Assembly: GCA_018240785.1 (NCBI GenBank) | Contig: JAFEFC010000021.1 | Location: 62,001 to 126,000, forward strand | Length of the DNA stretch: 64,000 bases | From: Pseudomonadota bacterium | Lineage (GTDB): Bacteria; Pseudomonadota; Gammaproteobacteria; Burkholderiales; Rhodocyclaceae | Reading direction: 5' to 3' | Shown here: positions 51,014-59,000 of the stretch, piece by piece | Position numbering within the stretch: position 1 is the first letter of the stretch | Layout of the letters: every line of letters begins with the position of its first letter | Position numbers and translations under genes: made by a program | The notes under the pieces: generated by a model | Told to the model about the DNA's origin: nothing | Seen by the model: only the letters and a program-made list of their open reading frames with translations | Database searches by the model: none

Positions 51014-52324
51014 ATGCTCTCCGTCCTAAAGAACCGCACCTACCGCCACCTGTTCACCGCGCAGGTGATCGCACTCGTCGGCACAGGCCTGATGACGGTA
51101 GCGCTCGGCCTACTTGCCTACGAGCTGGCCGGGGCCGATGCAGGTGCGGTGCTCGGGTCGGCGCTGGCTATCAAGATGCTGGCCTATGTGGGAGTCGCTC
51201 CAGTCGCACAGGCCTTCGCCGACCAGTTCCCGCGACGGTCATTGCTCGTAGCGCTGGACCTGGTACGAGCGGTTGTCGCGATCTGTTTGCCCTTTGTCAC
51301 CGAGGTCTGGCAGATCTATCTGCTGATCTTTGTCCTGCAAGCGGCATCCGCCGGCTTCACGCCGACTTTCCAAGCCACTATCCCGGACATCCTTCCCGAT
51401 GAAGAGGACTACACGAAGGCGCTGTCGCTGTCCCGGCTGGCCTATGACCTGGAAAGCCTGATTTCCCCGATGCTGGCTGCTGCGCTGCTGACCGTCATCA
51501 GCTTTCACAACCTGTTCGCGGGAACAGTGCTCGGTTTCCTCGTTTCAGCCGCGCTCGTGGTCAGCGTGCGGTTGCCCACAACTATTCCCGGACCGCGCCG
51601 CGGCATTTGGGATCGCACGACCCGCGGCACACGCATCTATCTCGCTACGCCACGCCTGCGGGGCCTGCTGGCGATCAGCTTGGCCGTCTCGGCGGCGGGC
51701 GCCATGGTGATCGTGAACACGGTGGTTCTCGTGAAGGCGCGCTTTGGCCTAGGCGAGGTCGAAGTGGCGTCGGCACTGGCGGCATTCGGAGGCGGTTCGA
51801 TGGTGGCAGCCTTCGTTCTGCCATCCTTACTGGAAAAGGTGGCCGACCGAACCGCGATGCTCACCGGCGCTACCGTACTGGTCGTGGGCACGGGGATCGG
51901 CGCACTGCTGCCGAGCTATGCATTGTTGCTGCCGCTGTGGTTGATCATCGGCTTTGGCTACAGCGTGGCGCAAACGCCATCCGGCCGTCTTCTGCGCCGC
52001 TCGGCCCATGCCGAGGACCGTCCTGCGATCTTCGCGGCACACTTCGCGCTGTCGCACGCCTGTTGGCTCATCTGCTACCCACTTGCCGGCCGCTTCGGCG
52101 CGGTCATGGGCTTGCCATCGACCTTCATTGTCATGTCCCTGGTCGGCTTGGCCGGCGTGGCGCTGACGCTCTGGCTGTGGCCGGCCAGCGACCCTTCTGA
52201 CGTGGCGCATGACCACCCCAGCTTGCCGCCGGATCACCCTCATTTACGCACACACGCAGACCAAGGCAGGCACCATCACCAGCTGATTCTGGATGACCTG
52301 CACCGTATCTGGCCGAAAGGATAG
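51014..52324 (+). CDS. MFS exporter with His-rich C-terminus, probable nickel/cobalt efflux
   Basis: 436-residue, about 12-TM major facilitator protein of the MFS_3 type (LFTAQVIALVGTGLMTVALG, ADQFPRRSLLVALDLVRA). The cytoplasmic tail contains HDHPSLPPDHPHLRTHADQ and HHH, as in NreB/NrsD nickel exporters. Co-transcribed with the CsoR/RcnR-like repressor. The substrate is inferred from tail and partner. Confidence 0.78.
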   Translation: MLSVLKNRTYRHLFTAQVIALVGTGLMTVALGLLAYELAGADAGAVLGSALAIKMLAYVGVAPVAQAFADQFPRRSLLVALDLVRAVVAICLPFVTEVWQIYLLIFVLQAASAGFTPTFQATIPDILPDEEDYTKALSLSRLAYDLESLISPMLAAALLTVISFHNLFAGTVLGFLVSAALVVSVRLPTTIPGPRRGIWDRTTRGTRIYLATPRLRGLLAISLAVSAAGAMVIVNTVVLVKARFGLGEVEVASALAAFGGGSMVAAFVLPSLLEKVADRTAMLTGATVLVVGTGIGALLPSYALLLPLWLIIGFGYSVAQTPSGRLLRRSAHAEDRPAIFAAHFALSHACWLICYPLAGRFGAVMGLPSTFIVMSLVGLAGVALTLWLWPASDPSDVAHDHPSLPPDHPHLRTHADQGRHHHQLILDDLHRIWPKG

Positions 52325-52386
52325 GCACATTTTCTCGTTGCGGCATCACAACGCATGGCTTCGGAGGCTGAGAAGGGTGAGCGAAA

Positions 52387-52420
52387 ATATATCACATGAA
52401 CACATATTCATGTGTTATAT
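52387..52420. promoter_or_regulatory. ArsR/SmtB-type operator upstream of the CDF gene
   Basis: ATATATCACATGAA (52387-52400) and TTCATGTGTTATAT (52407-52420) are complementary except for one base, with a 6-bp spacer. The ACATGAA...TTCATGT core matches the general SmtB/CzrA operator pattern. It lies 38 bp before the CDF start, overlapping the probable promoter. Confidence 0.75.
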
Positions 52421-52457
52421 TTCGCCATAGTCAAACACTCAACCAGCAGAGGCGCCC

Positions 52458-53480
52458 ATGTCCCAATCCAATGCACATGACCATGGTCACGACCATGATC
52501 ACGACCACACCCCCACAGTGACGAGCGCCAACGAGCGCAAGGTTCTGGTTTCCTTCTTCCTGATCTTCGGCTTCATGCTCGTGGAAGCTGTCGGCGGCGT
52601 GCTGTCGGGCTCGCTAGCCCTACTTGCCGATGCTGGCCACATGCTGACCGACGCCGTGGCACTTGCCCTGGCTTACGCTGCCTTCCGATTCGGTCGCCGC
52701 GCAGCCGACAGCAAACGCACATTCGGTTACCTGCGCTTCGAGGTCATCGCCGGCTTCCTGAACGCCGTGACCCTGTTCGCGATCGTCGCATGGATCGCCT
52801 ACGAGGCGTGGGAGCGGCTGCAGGCGCCGCCCGTCATCCTCGCCGGCCCGATGATGATCGTCGCCGTGCTCGGCTTACTGATCAACGTCCTCGTGCTGTG
52901 GATCATGACCCGCGGCGAAACCGATCACGTCAATGTGAAAGGTGCCATCCTCCACGTGATGGGTGACCTGCTCGGCTCTGTCGGCGCCATCGTTGCAGCG
53001 ATCGTCATCTACTTCACCGGCTGGACTCCGATCGACCCCATCCTGTCGGTTCTAGTAGCGGCGTTGATTCTGCGCAGCGCCTGGAAGCTCCTGGCCAAGT
53101 CGATCCATATCCTGTTGGAGGGTGCGCCAGAGGACGCTTCGCCGGAAAAGGTGGAACAAGGCCTGATGAGCACTGTGCCCGGCCTGGCGGCTGTCAGCCA
53201 TGTTCACGTGTGGCAACTCACTTCCGGTCGCACGATGGCCACGCTACACGTTCGACCCAACGTGGACGAGGAGGCGCGAGCTGTGGTCAAGCGCGTCGAG
53301 GCGGTGCTGCGAGAGCAGTTCAGCATCGAACACGCCACAGTCGGAATCGACTGGAACTCGGAGGCTGACGAGAACATCTGCAGCCTGCAACCCACGACAG
53401 GCCGTCAGGACCACAGCGGCCACGACCACAGTGAGCACAATCATGACCATGACCACTCCGCTCCCGGTCACAAGCATTGA
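52458..53480 (+). CDS. Cation diffusion facilitator, CzcD-like zinc exporter
   Basis: 340-residue six-TM CDF with the metal-site motifs LADAGHMLTD (TM2) and ILHVMGD (TM5), and a C-terminal ferredoxin-like domain (SHVHVWQLTSGRTMATLHV). Both ends are His-rich (HDHGHDHDHDH and GHDHSEHNHDHDH). It exports Zn, Cd or Co from the cytoplasm. Followed by the second ArsR gene 43 bp downstream, so sensor and pump likely share one transcript. Confidence 0.92.
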   Translation: MSQSNAHDHGHDHDHDHTPTVTSANERKVLVSFFLIFGFMLVEAVGGVLSGSLALLADAGHMLTDAVALALAYAAFRFGRRAADSKRTFGYLRFEVIAGFLNAVTLFAIVAWIAYEAWERLQAPPVILAGPMMIVAVLGLLINVLVLWIMTRGETDHVNVKGAILHVMGDLLGSVGAIVAAIVIYFTGWTPIDPILSVLVAALILRSAWKLLAKSIHILLEGAPEDASPEKVEQGLMSTVPGLAAVSHVHVWQLTSGRTMATLHVRPNVDEEARAVVKRVEAVLREQFSIEHATVGIDWNSEADENICSLQPTTGRQDHSGHDHSEHNHDHDHSAPGHKH

Positions 53481-53523
53481 GGCCGTGCTAGACGGTTCGC
53501 AGTTCACTTGAGGGTTTGAATCC

Positions 53524-53901
53524 ATGACATCCCGCAAAACCACCAGCGCCGCTATTGTGCAATGTTCGACCTCTAACCACGGCACGACCACTGATGTCCT
53601 CGCACTATCGCAAAGTGACGTCGCTGTTCTGGCAGAGACCTTCCGCCTGCTGGGCGACCAATCGCGATTGAAAATCCTGTTGCAGTGCATGCGCGGATCG
53701 GTCGCAGTGGGCGACATTGCTGGCTCGCTAGACCTGTCGCAGTCCTTGGTCAGCCATCACCTGCGCCTGTTGCGCGGCGCGCGCCTCGTGCGCGGCGAGC
53801 GCCAAGCCAAGCACATCTTCTACGGCATTGCCGACCAGCACGTCAGCCAGGTACTCCAGGACATGGCGGTTCACATTTCGGAGGACGGACACGACGATTG
53901 A
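53524..53901 (+). CDS. SmtB/CzrA-like ArsR-family metal sensor (second copy)
   Basis: 125-residue winged-helix repressor strongly similar to the protein at 41826-42182 (ETFRLLGDQSRLKILL, DLSQSLVSHHLRLLRGARLV). The C-terminal helix has D-Q-H-x10-H-x2-E, the alpha5 Zn/Co site; the alpha3 Cys motif is absent. It most likely represses the CDF operon and the DUF4148 and ZntA genes through the dyads at 52387, 54032 and 54773. Confidence 0.87.
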   Translation: MTSRKTTSAAIVQCSTSNHGTTTDVLALSQSDVAVLAETFRLLGDQSRLKILLQCMRGSVAVGDIAGSLDLSQSLVSHHLRLLRGARLVRGERQAKHIFYGIADQHVSQVLQDMAVHISEDGHDD

Positions 53902-53923
53902 CTGAACATGTGAGTGCGCGCCG

Positions 53924-53953
53924 GCCTACGCCTTCAAGGGGTAGGCTTTTTTT
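53924..53953 (+). terminator. Rho-independent terminator after the CDF-arsR operon
   Basis: GCCTAC and GTAGGC pair, extended inside by CCTT/AAGG, followed by seven T. Located 23 bp after the arsR stop. Confidence 0.85.
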
Positions 53954-54031
53954 GGCTATTAATCTAGAGAGACACCGGCGCGCCTTGCTGAATGCCTAGA
54001 AGACCCCAAGCAAAAAGCACTCTAAAAATAA

Positions 54032-54063
54032 ACACTTGAACATATCTTCATGTGTGTTATTAT
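54032..54063 (+). promoter_or_regulatory. ArsR-type operator and promoter of the DUF4148 gene
   Basis: ACACTTGAA (54032-54040), 6-bp spacer, TTCATGTGT (54047-54055): one mismatch from a perfect dyad and the same geometry as the CDF site. A promoter is embedded: TTGAAC (54036-54041), 16-bp spacer, TATTAT (54058-54063). Repressor binding would block RNA polymerase. Confidence 0.7.
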
Positions 54064-54130
54064 TTGTCTACGGGGTATCCGAAAGGCGTAAGGACCACGC
54101 CATTATTTTTAACGTCAAGGAGTATTGACC

Positions 54131-54700
54131 ATGTCCAAGAAAATTCGCTTTGCTGTTCTGCTTTCCGCACTTTTTGCTGCTGGAGTAAACGCTCAACCGT
54201 TCGCCGCAGATATGACACGGCAACAGGTCCAGGAGGATCTGGCTGCTTGGAGGCAATCTGGGTTGGAAGCGTTGTCTCGCGGCGAAAGCGGCCCGGATAC
54301 GTTCAGCCCTCAATACCAGGCTGCCTTTCAGCGCTACTTGCAATTGACCCAAGGTGATATGTATCAGGCGCCCTCAGCAGGAAAGACTCGTGCTGAAGTG
54401 ATGGCTGATTTGGAACTGTGGAAAATCTCCGGCATGCACGCGTTCACCTCGCGCGGAATCACCACCGCTTCGCACACCCAAGCCTACCAACAAGCCTACG
54501 AGAGCTATCTCCAGCTCAAGCTGGGTGCGGCTTACAAGGCTCCGGTGGCATTGACTCGTGCTCAAGTAAAGAGTGATTTGGCAGATTGGCAGGTTGCGGG
54601 AATGGCTGGATTCTGGGCTGGTGAGCAGACGCCTGATACCTATAGTGATGCCTACCGCACCGCATTTGAAACCTACCAGATGCTGCGCAACAAAAAATGA
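54131..54700 (+). CDS. Periplasmic DUF4148-type triple-repeat protein, probably metal-induced
   Basis: 189-residue protein with signal peptide (KIRFAVLLSALFAAGVNA) and three consecutive repeats of about 50 residues, each starting TR-x-x-V-x-x-DL-x-x-W and ending in a Y-x-x-A-[FY]-x-x-Y helix. DUF4148 proteins are small secreted proteins, mostly in Betaproteobacteria, of unknown function. No Cys or His cluster is visible. ATG 54131 has AAGGAG upstream. The ArsR-type operator upstream places it in the zinc/cadmium regulon. Confidence 0.78.
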   Translation: MSKKIRFAVLLSALFAAGVNAQPFAADMTRQQVQEDLAAWRQSGLEALSRGESGPDTFSPQYQAAFQRYLQLTQGDMYQAPSAGKTRAEVMADLELWKISGMHAFTSRGITTASHTQAYQQAYESYLQLKLGAAYKAPVALTRAQVKSDLADWQVAGMAGFWAGEQTPDTYSDAYRTAFETYQMLRNKK

Positions 54701-54772
54701 CTTAATGGCAGCTGCATAAAGCAGCGGTCGGATGGTTCAGCCAGAAAGAGATTCTTTCTTTTTTTTGAATAA

Positions 54773-54796
54773 ACATACAAACAAGTGTTCATTTGT
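54773..54796 (+). promoter_or_regulatory. Degenerate ArsR-type operator upstream of the ZntA-type ATPase
   Basis: Right half-site TTCATTTGT (54788-54796), 6-bp spacer, left half-site ACATACAAA matching the complement at six of nine positions, with outer bases AAACA/TGTTT complementary. Same geometry as the two stronger sites, 70 bp before the ATPase start. Confidence 0.5.
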
Positions 54797-54866
54797 TTGC
54801 ATAACATTCCGATCGCTGATTTGTGCGTCCTGCCACGGCGATTACTCAGAGAACCAGGAGATTGAT

Positions 54867-57581
54867 ATGTCTTTGGAAACATTGGACGGCACAGGAGCGC
54901 AGGACGAACAACTGGGCTTTCGGGTCGAAGGTATGGATTGCGCCAGTTGCGTCGGCAAGATTGAAACAGCGCTTGGTCGAATTGATGGCGTATCAAATGT
55001 ACAGGTTAATTTTACAAATGAGACGCTGACGTTGACGCGCAGCACAAGTAGCCGAAATACTGCACGCGACATTGCCAAGAAAATCCGGTCCCTGGGCTTC
55101 GACGTGCAGGCACTGCCCGCGTCCGAAATGTCCGCAGCACCTGCACCGTGCCATGCGGCCCACGCGCATGACCACGCCGGCTGCGGCGGCCACCATGACC
55201 ATGGGCATGCCCACGACCACGGGCACGATCATTCGCACGGCAAAGCGTGCGGTGATGACCATGGGCATGGCCATGCTCACGGCCATGCCCATGCCCATGA
55301 CCACGGTCACGATCACGGGGCCTGCAGCGGGCATGACCATGCGCCGGCCTCTGCCTCCCGTGGAGCACCCAGCACGCCCCCCAACGTGTCCATGCGCGTC
55401 GAGGGCATGGACTGCGCCAGTTGCGTCGGCAAGATCGAAACGGCGCTCGCTCGCATGGATGGCGTGTCCGATGCCCGCATAAACTTCACCGCAGAAACGC
55501 TGGAATTGACGCTCGCGTCTGGCGGCCCCACGCAGCTCGGCCACATCGAGAAGACCATCAAGAGCCTGGGCTTCGGCGTCTCCGACGTGCGCCGCCATGA
55601 TGGCTCAGCACCCGCGGCCCCAGCAGCAGCATCGACGGCGCGCCATCAGCGCTGGTGGCAGACGAAGAAAGGCAAGCACGTGCTGGGCCTGGGCGGCCTG
55701 ATGGGCTCGGCCTACGCGATCGCGCAGTTCGTTCCTGGCTACGCTGAATGGATCTTCGCCGCTGCGGTGATCGCGGGCGTGCTGCCGTTCGCTCGCAAAG
55801 CCTTCGCGCTGGCTGTGTCAGGCTCGCCGTTCTCTATCGAAACGCTGATGGTCGTCGCCTCGCTGGGCGCGCTCGTGATAGGCGAGGCCGAGGAAGCTGC
55901 TGCCGTGGTGTTCCTGTTCGCGATCGGCGAGCTGCTGGAAAGCGTGGCCGCCGGCCGCGCGCGCGCCGGCATCAAGGCGCTGGCCTCCCTGGTGCCTAAG
56001 ACGGCGGTACTGCTCGATGCCGCGGGCGGGCAGCGCGAAGTGCCCGCCGCTTCCCTGCGCGTGAGCGACCGCGTGCTGGTGCGCCCTGGTGACCGGGTGC
56101 CTGCGGACGGCAAGATCCTCCGCGGTGAAAGCAGCCTGGACGAGTCGCCTATCACCGGCGAGTCCGTACCGCGTCAAAAGGCTATCGGTGCCGACGTGTT
56201 CGCCGGCTCCATCAACGTCGATGGCGTGCTCGAAGTACAAGTCGAGAAGACGGCATCGGACAACACCATTTCTCGCATCATCCAACTGGTGGAGCAGGCG
56301 CAGTCCTCCAAGGCGCCCACGGCTCGCTTCATCGAAAAGTTCAGCCGCTACTACACCCCTGCCGTCATGGCCATCGCGGCGTTGATCGTGGTGGTTCCGC
56401 CACTTGCCATGGGTGGCGACTGGGGTACCTGGCTGTACCGCGGCCTCGCACTGCTGTTGATTGCCTGCCCATGTGCGCTGGTGCTCTCCACACCGGCGGC
56501 CATCGCCTCGGGCCTTGCGGTGGCCACGCGACGGGGCCTGCTGATCAAGGGTGGCAACGCGTTGGAAACCATCGGCCGCGTGCGCGCCATTGCCTTCGAC
56601 AAGACTGGCACGCTGACCGAGGGCAAGCCGCGCATCACCGAGGTCCTGCCCTTCGGGCTGTTCAAGCATCAACAGGTCCTTGCGCTTGCCGCCGCTGTCG
56701 AGTCCGGCTCAAACCATCCCTTGGCGAAGGCCATTGTCGCCCATGCCAAGAGCCTGGACGTGGCGATTCCCCAGGCCACGGGCGCATCGGCCATTGCCGG
56801 CAAGGCGGTGCGCGCCACCGTGAACGGCAGTGCGCTCGCTGTCGGATCGCCCGCCCATGCGGAACAGACGGCCACGCTGACAGCCGCGCACCGCAGGGAA
56901 ATCGACAAGCTGGAGGATGGCGGCAAGACCGTGGTGGTCCTGTTCGACGAAGCCAGCAAGAACGTTCTGGGCCTGCTGGCCCTGCGCGACGAGCCCCGCC
57001 GCGACGCGCGCGAAGGCGTGGCCCAGCTCAACGCCATGGGCGTGCGCTCGGTCATGCTGACCGGCGACAACCGCCGCACCGCGCAGGCGATCGCCGGCAA
57101 GCTGGGCATCGAGTGGGAGGCCGAGCTGCTGCCGCAGGACAAGCTGCGCTTGGTCAACGAGATGAAGCGTGATGCCAAGGTGGCGATGGTCGGCGACGGC
57201 ATCAACGACGCGCCGGCCCTGGCGACCGCCGACGTGGGTATCGCCATGGGCGGCGGCACGGACGTGGCGCTGGAAACCGCCGATGCCGCGCTGCTCAAGA
57301 GCCGCGTCACGGACGTGGCCCACCTGGTGGCCCTGTCGCGGGCGACGATGGCCAACATTCACCAAAACGTCGTATTCGCCATTGGCCTCAAGGGCTTGTT
57401 CCTGGTCACCACCGTGTTGGGTATCACCGGCTTGTGGGTTGCCGTGCTGGCCGACACCGGCGCCACGGCCCTGGTCACGCTGAACGCACTGCGCCTGCTG
57501 CGCTTCAAGGGCGCGCCGGAGGCCAACCACGGCGACGACGCCGGGCGTCCCACCACCTTGCCCGTGCCGTCTGCCCGCTGA
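54867..57581 (+). CDS. zntA: Zn/Cd/Pb-exporting P-type ATPase with two HMA domains and a His-rich linker
   Basis: 904-residue P1B-2 ATPase. Two HMA domains (about 15-85 and 170-240), each with GMDCASCVGKIETAL, flank a linker of about 70 residues made largely of His, Gly, Asp and Ala (CGGHHDHGHAHDHGHDHSHG and more). The core has [30 protein letters not shown] and [10 protein letters not shown]. The final helices with GLKGLFLVTT and VLADTGATALV carry the Lys and Asp characteristic of Zn/Cd/Pb specificity. ATG 54867 has AGGAG upstream; the longer frame includes promoter DNA. Confidence 0.93.
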   Translation: MSLETLDGTGAQDEQLGFRVEGMDCASCVGKIETALGRIDGVSNVQVNFTNETLTLTRSTSSRNTARDIAKKIRSLGFDVQALPASEMSAAPAPCHAAHAHDHAGCGGHHDHGHAHDHGHDHSHGKACGDDHGHGHAHGHAHAHDHGHDHGACSGHDHAPASASRGAPSTPPNVSMRVEGMDCASCVGKIETALARMDGVSDARINFTAETLELTLASGGPTQLGHIEKTIKSLGFGVSDVRRHDGSAPAAPAAASTARHQRWWQTKKGKHVLGLGGLMGSAYAIAQFVPGYAEWIFAAAVIAGVLPFARKAFALAVSGSPFSIETLMVVASLGALVIGEAEEAAAVVFLFAIGELLESVAAGRARAGIKALASLVPKTAVLLDAAGGQREVPAASLRVSDRVLVRPGDRVPADGKILRGESSLDESPITGESVPRQKAIGADVFAGSINVDGVLEVQVEKTASDNTISRIIQLVEQAQSSKAPTARFIEKFSRYYTPAVMAIAALIVVVPPLAMGGDWGTWLYRGLALLLIACPCALVLSTPAAIASGLAVATRRGLLIKGGNALETIGRVRAIAFDKTGTLTEGKPRITEVLPFGLFKHQQVLALAAAVESGSNHPLAKAIVAHAKSLDVAIPQATGASAIAGKAVRATVNGSALAVGSPAHAEQTATLTAAHRREIDKLEDGGKTVVVLFDEASKNVLGLLALRDEPRRDAREGVAQLNAMGVRSVMLTGDNRRTAQAIAGKLGIEWEAELLPQDKLRLVNEMKRDAKVAMVGDGINDAPALATADVGIAMGGGTDVALETADAALLKSRVTDVAHLVALSRATMANIHQNVVFAIGLKGLFLVTTVLGITGLWVAVLADTGATALVTLNALRLLRFKGAPEANHGDDAGRPTTLPVPSAR

Positions 57582-57595
57582 GGCAACAAGAGGGC

Positions 57596-57626
57596 TTGAC
57601 CTTGCCGTCGTTGTAACGCCTAGCCT
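57596..57626 (+). promoter_or_regulatory. MerR-type promoter of the multidrug RND operon
   Basis: TTGACC (57596-57601), a 19-bp spacer containing the palindrome CGTTGTAACG (57609-57618), and TAGCCT (57621-57626). The overlong spacer suggests activation by a MerR-family protein; one is encoded at the end of the operon. Confidence 0.55.
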
Positions 57627-57692
57627 CCACACAAATGTCTGCAGAGCGCTTCGGAAGGGCCGGAGTCCTGCATCCAAGAAAGGGTCACTTCC

Positions 57693-59000
57693 ATGCGTAA
57701 AAAAATCAGAATCATTGTGGTGGCAGGCGTCATCGCAGCCGTCGGGGGGATAGCGATCGCTGCCCGCGACGCCAAGGACGAGGGCAAGGCCGCGGCGCCC
57801 CCGGCGGGCGCGCCGATGGCGCCGCAGGTGCCCGTGGCCGAGGTCATTACCCGCACGGTCGCGCCATCGGCCGAGTACACCGGCTTCCTGGCCGCGCCCA
57901 AGACCGTCGAGCTGCGCTCGCGGGTCGGCGGCGCCGTCGATGCGGTGAGCGTTCCCGAAGGTAGCCTCGTGCGCAAGGGCCAACTGCTGTTCCAGATCGA
58001 CCCGAGGCCGTTCCAGGTTGCGCTCGACACGGCCGTGGCGCAACTGCGTCAGGCCGAGGTGCTGGCCAGCCAGGCCCAGGCCGACTTTGACCGCGCCGAG
58101 CGCCTGGTGGCGACCGGCGCCGTCGCGCGCAAGACCTATGACGATGCCGCCTCCGCACGCAACGCGCGCCAGGCTCAGGTGCAGGCGGCTAAGGCCGCCG
58201 TTGCTGCGGCTCAGCTGGACCTGTCCTACGCCCGCGTCACTGCGCCCATCGCCGGGCGCGTCGACCGCGTGCTCGTGACCGAGGGCAACTTGGTCAGCGG
58301 TGGCGGCGCCGGCGCGGCCACGCTGCTGACCACGATCGTATCCATCGACCCGTTGCACGTGTACTTCGACATTGATGAGGCCACCTATCTCAACGTCGTC
58401 AGCCGCTCGCGGCCCGCTGCGGGCGCCGGTAGCAAGGCTTCGCTGCCCGTGCAGCTCGGGCTGACCACGGACAAGGGTTTCCCGCACAAGGGCGCGCTTG
58501 ACTTCGTCGGCAACACCATTGACCGAAGCACCGGCACGATCCGCGCGCGCGCCGTTGTGCCCAACCCGGATGGGCGCATGGCACCCGGCATGTTCGCCCG
58601 GGCCAAGCTGTCCACCGGCGCGGCGCGCGAGGCCGTCCTGATCGACGATCAGGCCGTGGGCACCGACCAAGGGCGCAACTACGTGCTGGTTGTGGGCGAG
58701 AACAACCAGGCCCAGTACCGGCCCATCGAACTGGGGCCGGTGGTGGACGGGCTGCGCGTCATCAACGGCGGCCTGCAGGCCGGTGAGAAGATCATCATCA
58801 AGGGCCTCGTGCGCCCCGGCATGGCGGTCACGCCGCGCATGGTGCCCATGCAGGCGCCCGCGGCACCGGCCGCCGGCGCGGCCGGCGCGACCAAGGCTGC
58901 GGCAAACGCTCCGGCTCCCGCTGCGGCGCCTGCCAAGGCCGGTGGCGCGGACCCCGCCAAGGCTGACGGCGCGGCCGGCTCGGCGGAGGCCCGCAAATGA
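57693..59000 (+). CDS. RND efflux periplasmic adaptor subunit (MexE/AcrA-like)
   Basis: 435-residue membrane fusion protein with an N-terminal anchor or signal (IIVVAGVIAAVGGIAIAA), lipoyl-like halves (GGAVDAVSVPEGSLVRKGQL), alpha-hairpin and beta-barrel domains, closest in style to MexE/BpeE of HAE1 systems. The last 60 residues are a low-complexity Ala/Pro/Lys tail. The stop overlaps the pump start (ATGA). Confidence 0.9.
   Translation: MRKKIRIIVVAGVIAAVGGIAIAARDAKDEGKAAAPPAGAPMAPQVPVAEVITRTVAPSAEYTGFLAAPKTVELRSRVGGAVDAVSVPEGSLVRKGQLLFQIDPRPFQVALDTAVAQLRQAEVLASQAQADFDRAERLVATGAVARKTYDDAASARNARQAQVQAAKAAVAAAQLDLSYARVTAPIAGRVDRVLVTEGNLVSGGGAGAATLLTTIVSIDPLHVYFDIDEATYLNVVSRSRPAAGAGSKASLPVQLGLTTDKGFPHKGALDFVGNTIDRSTGTIRARAVVPNPDGRMAPGMFARAKLSTGAAREAVLIDDQAVGTDQGRNYVLVVGENNQAQYRPIELGPVVDGLRVINGGLQAGEKIIIKGLVRPGMAVTPRMVPMQAPAAPAAGAAGATKAAANAPAPAAAPAKAGGADPAKADGAAGSAEARK

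Noticed and set aside
55140-55340. Short direct repeats resembling CATGACCA in the ZntA-type ATPase gene, considered as a repeat array or CRISPR
   Set aside because: Units are irregular, have no spacers and translate to a His-rich linker; codon repetition explains them.
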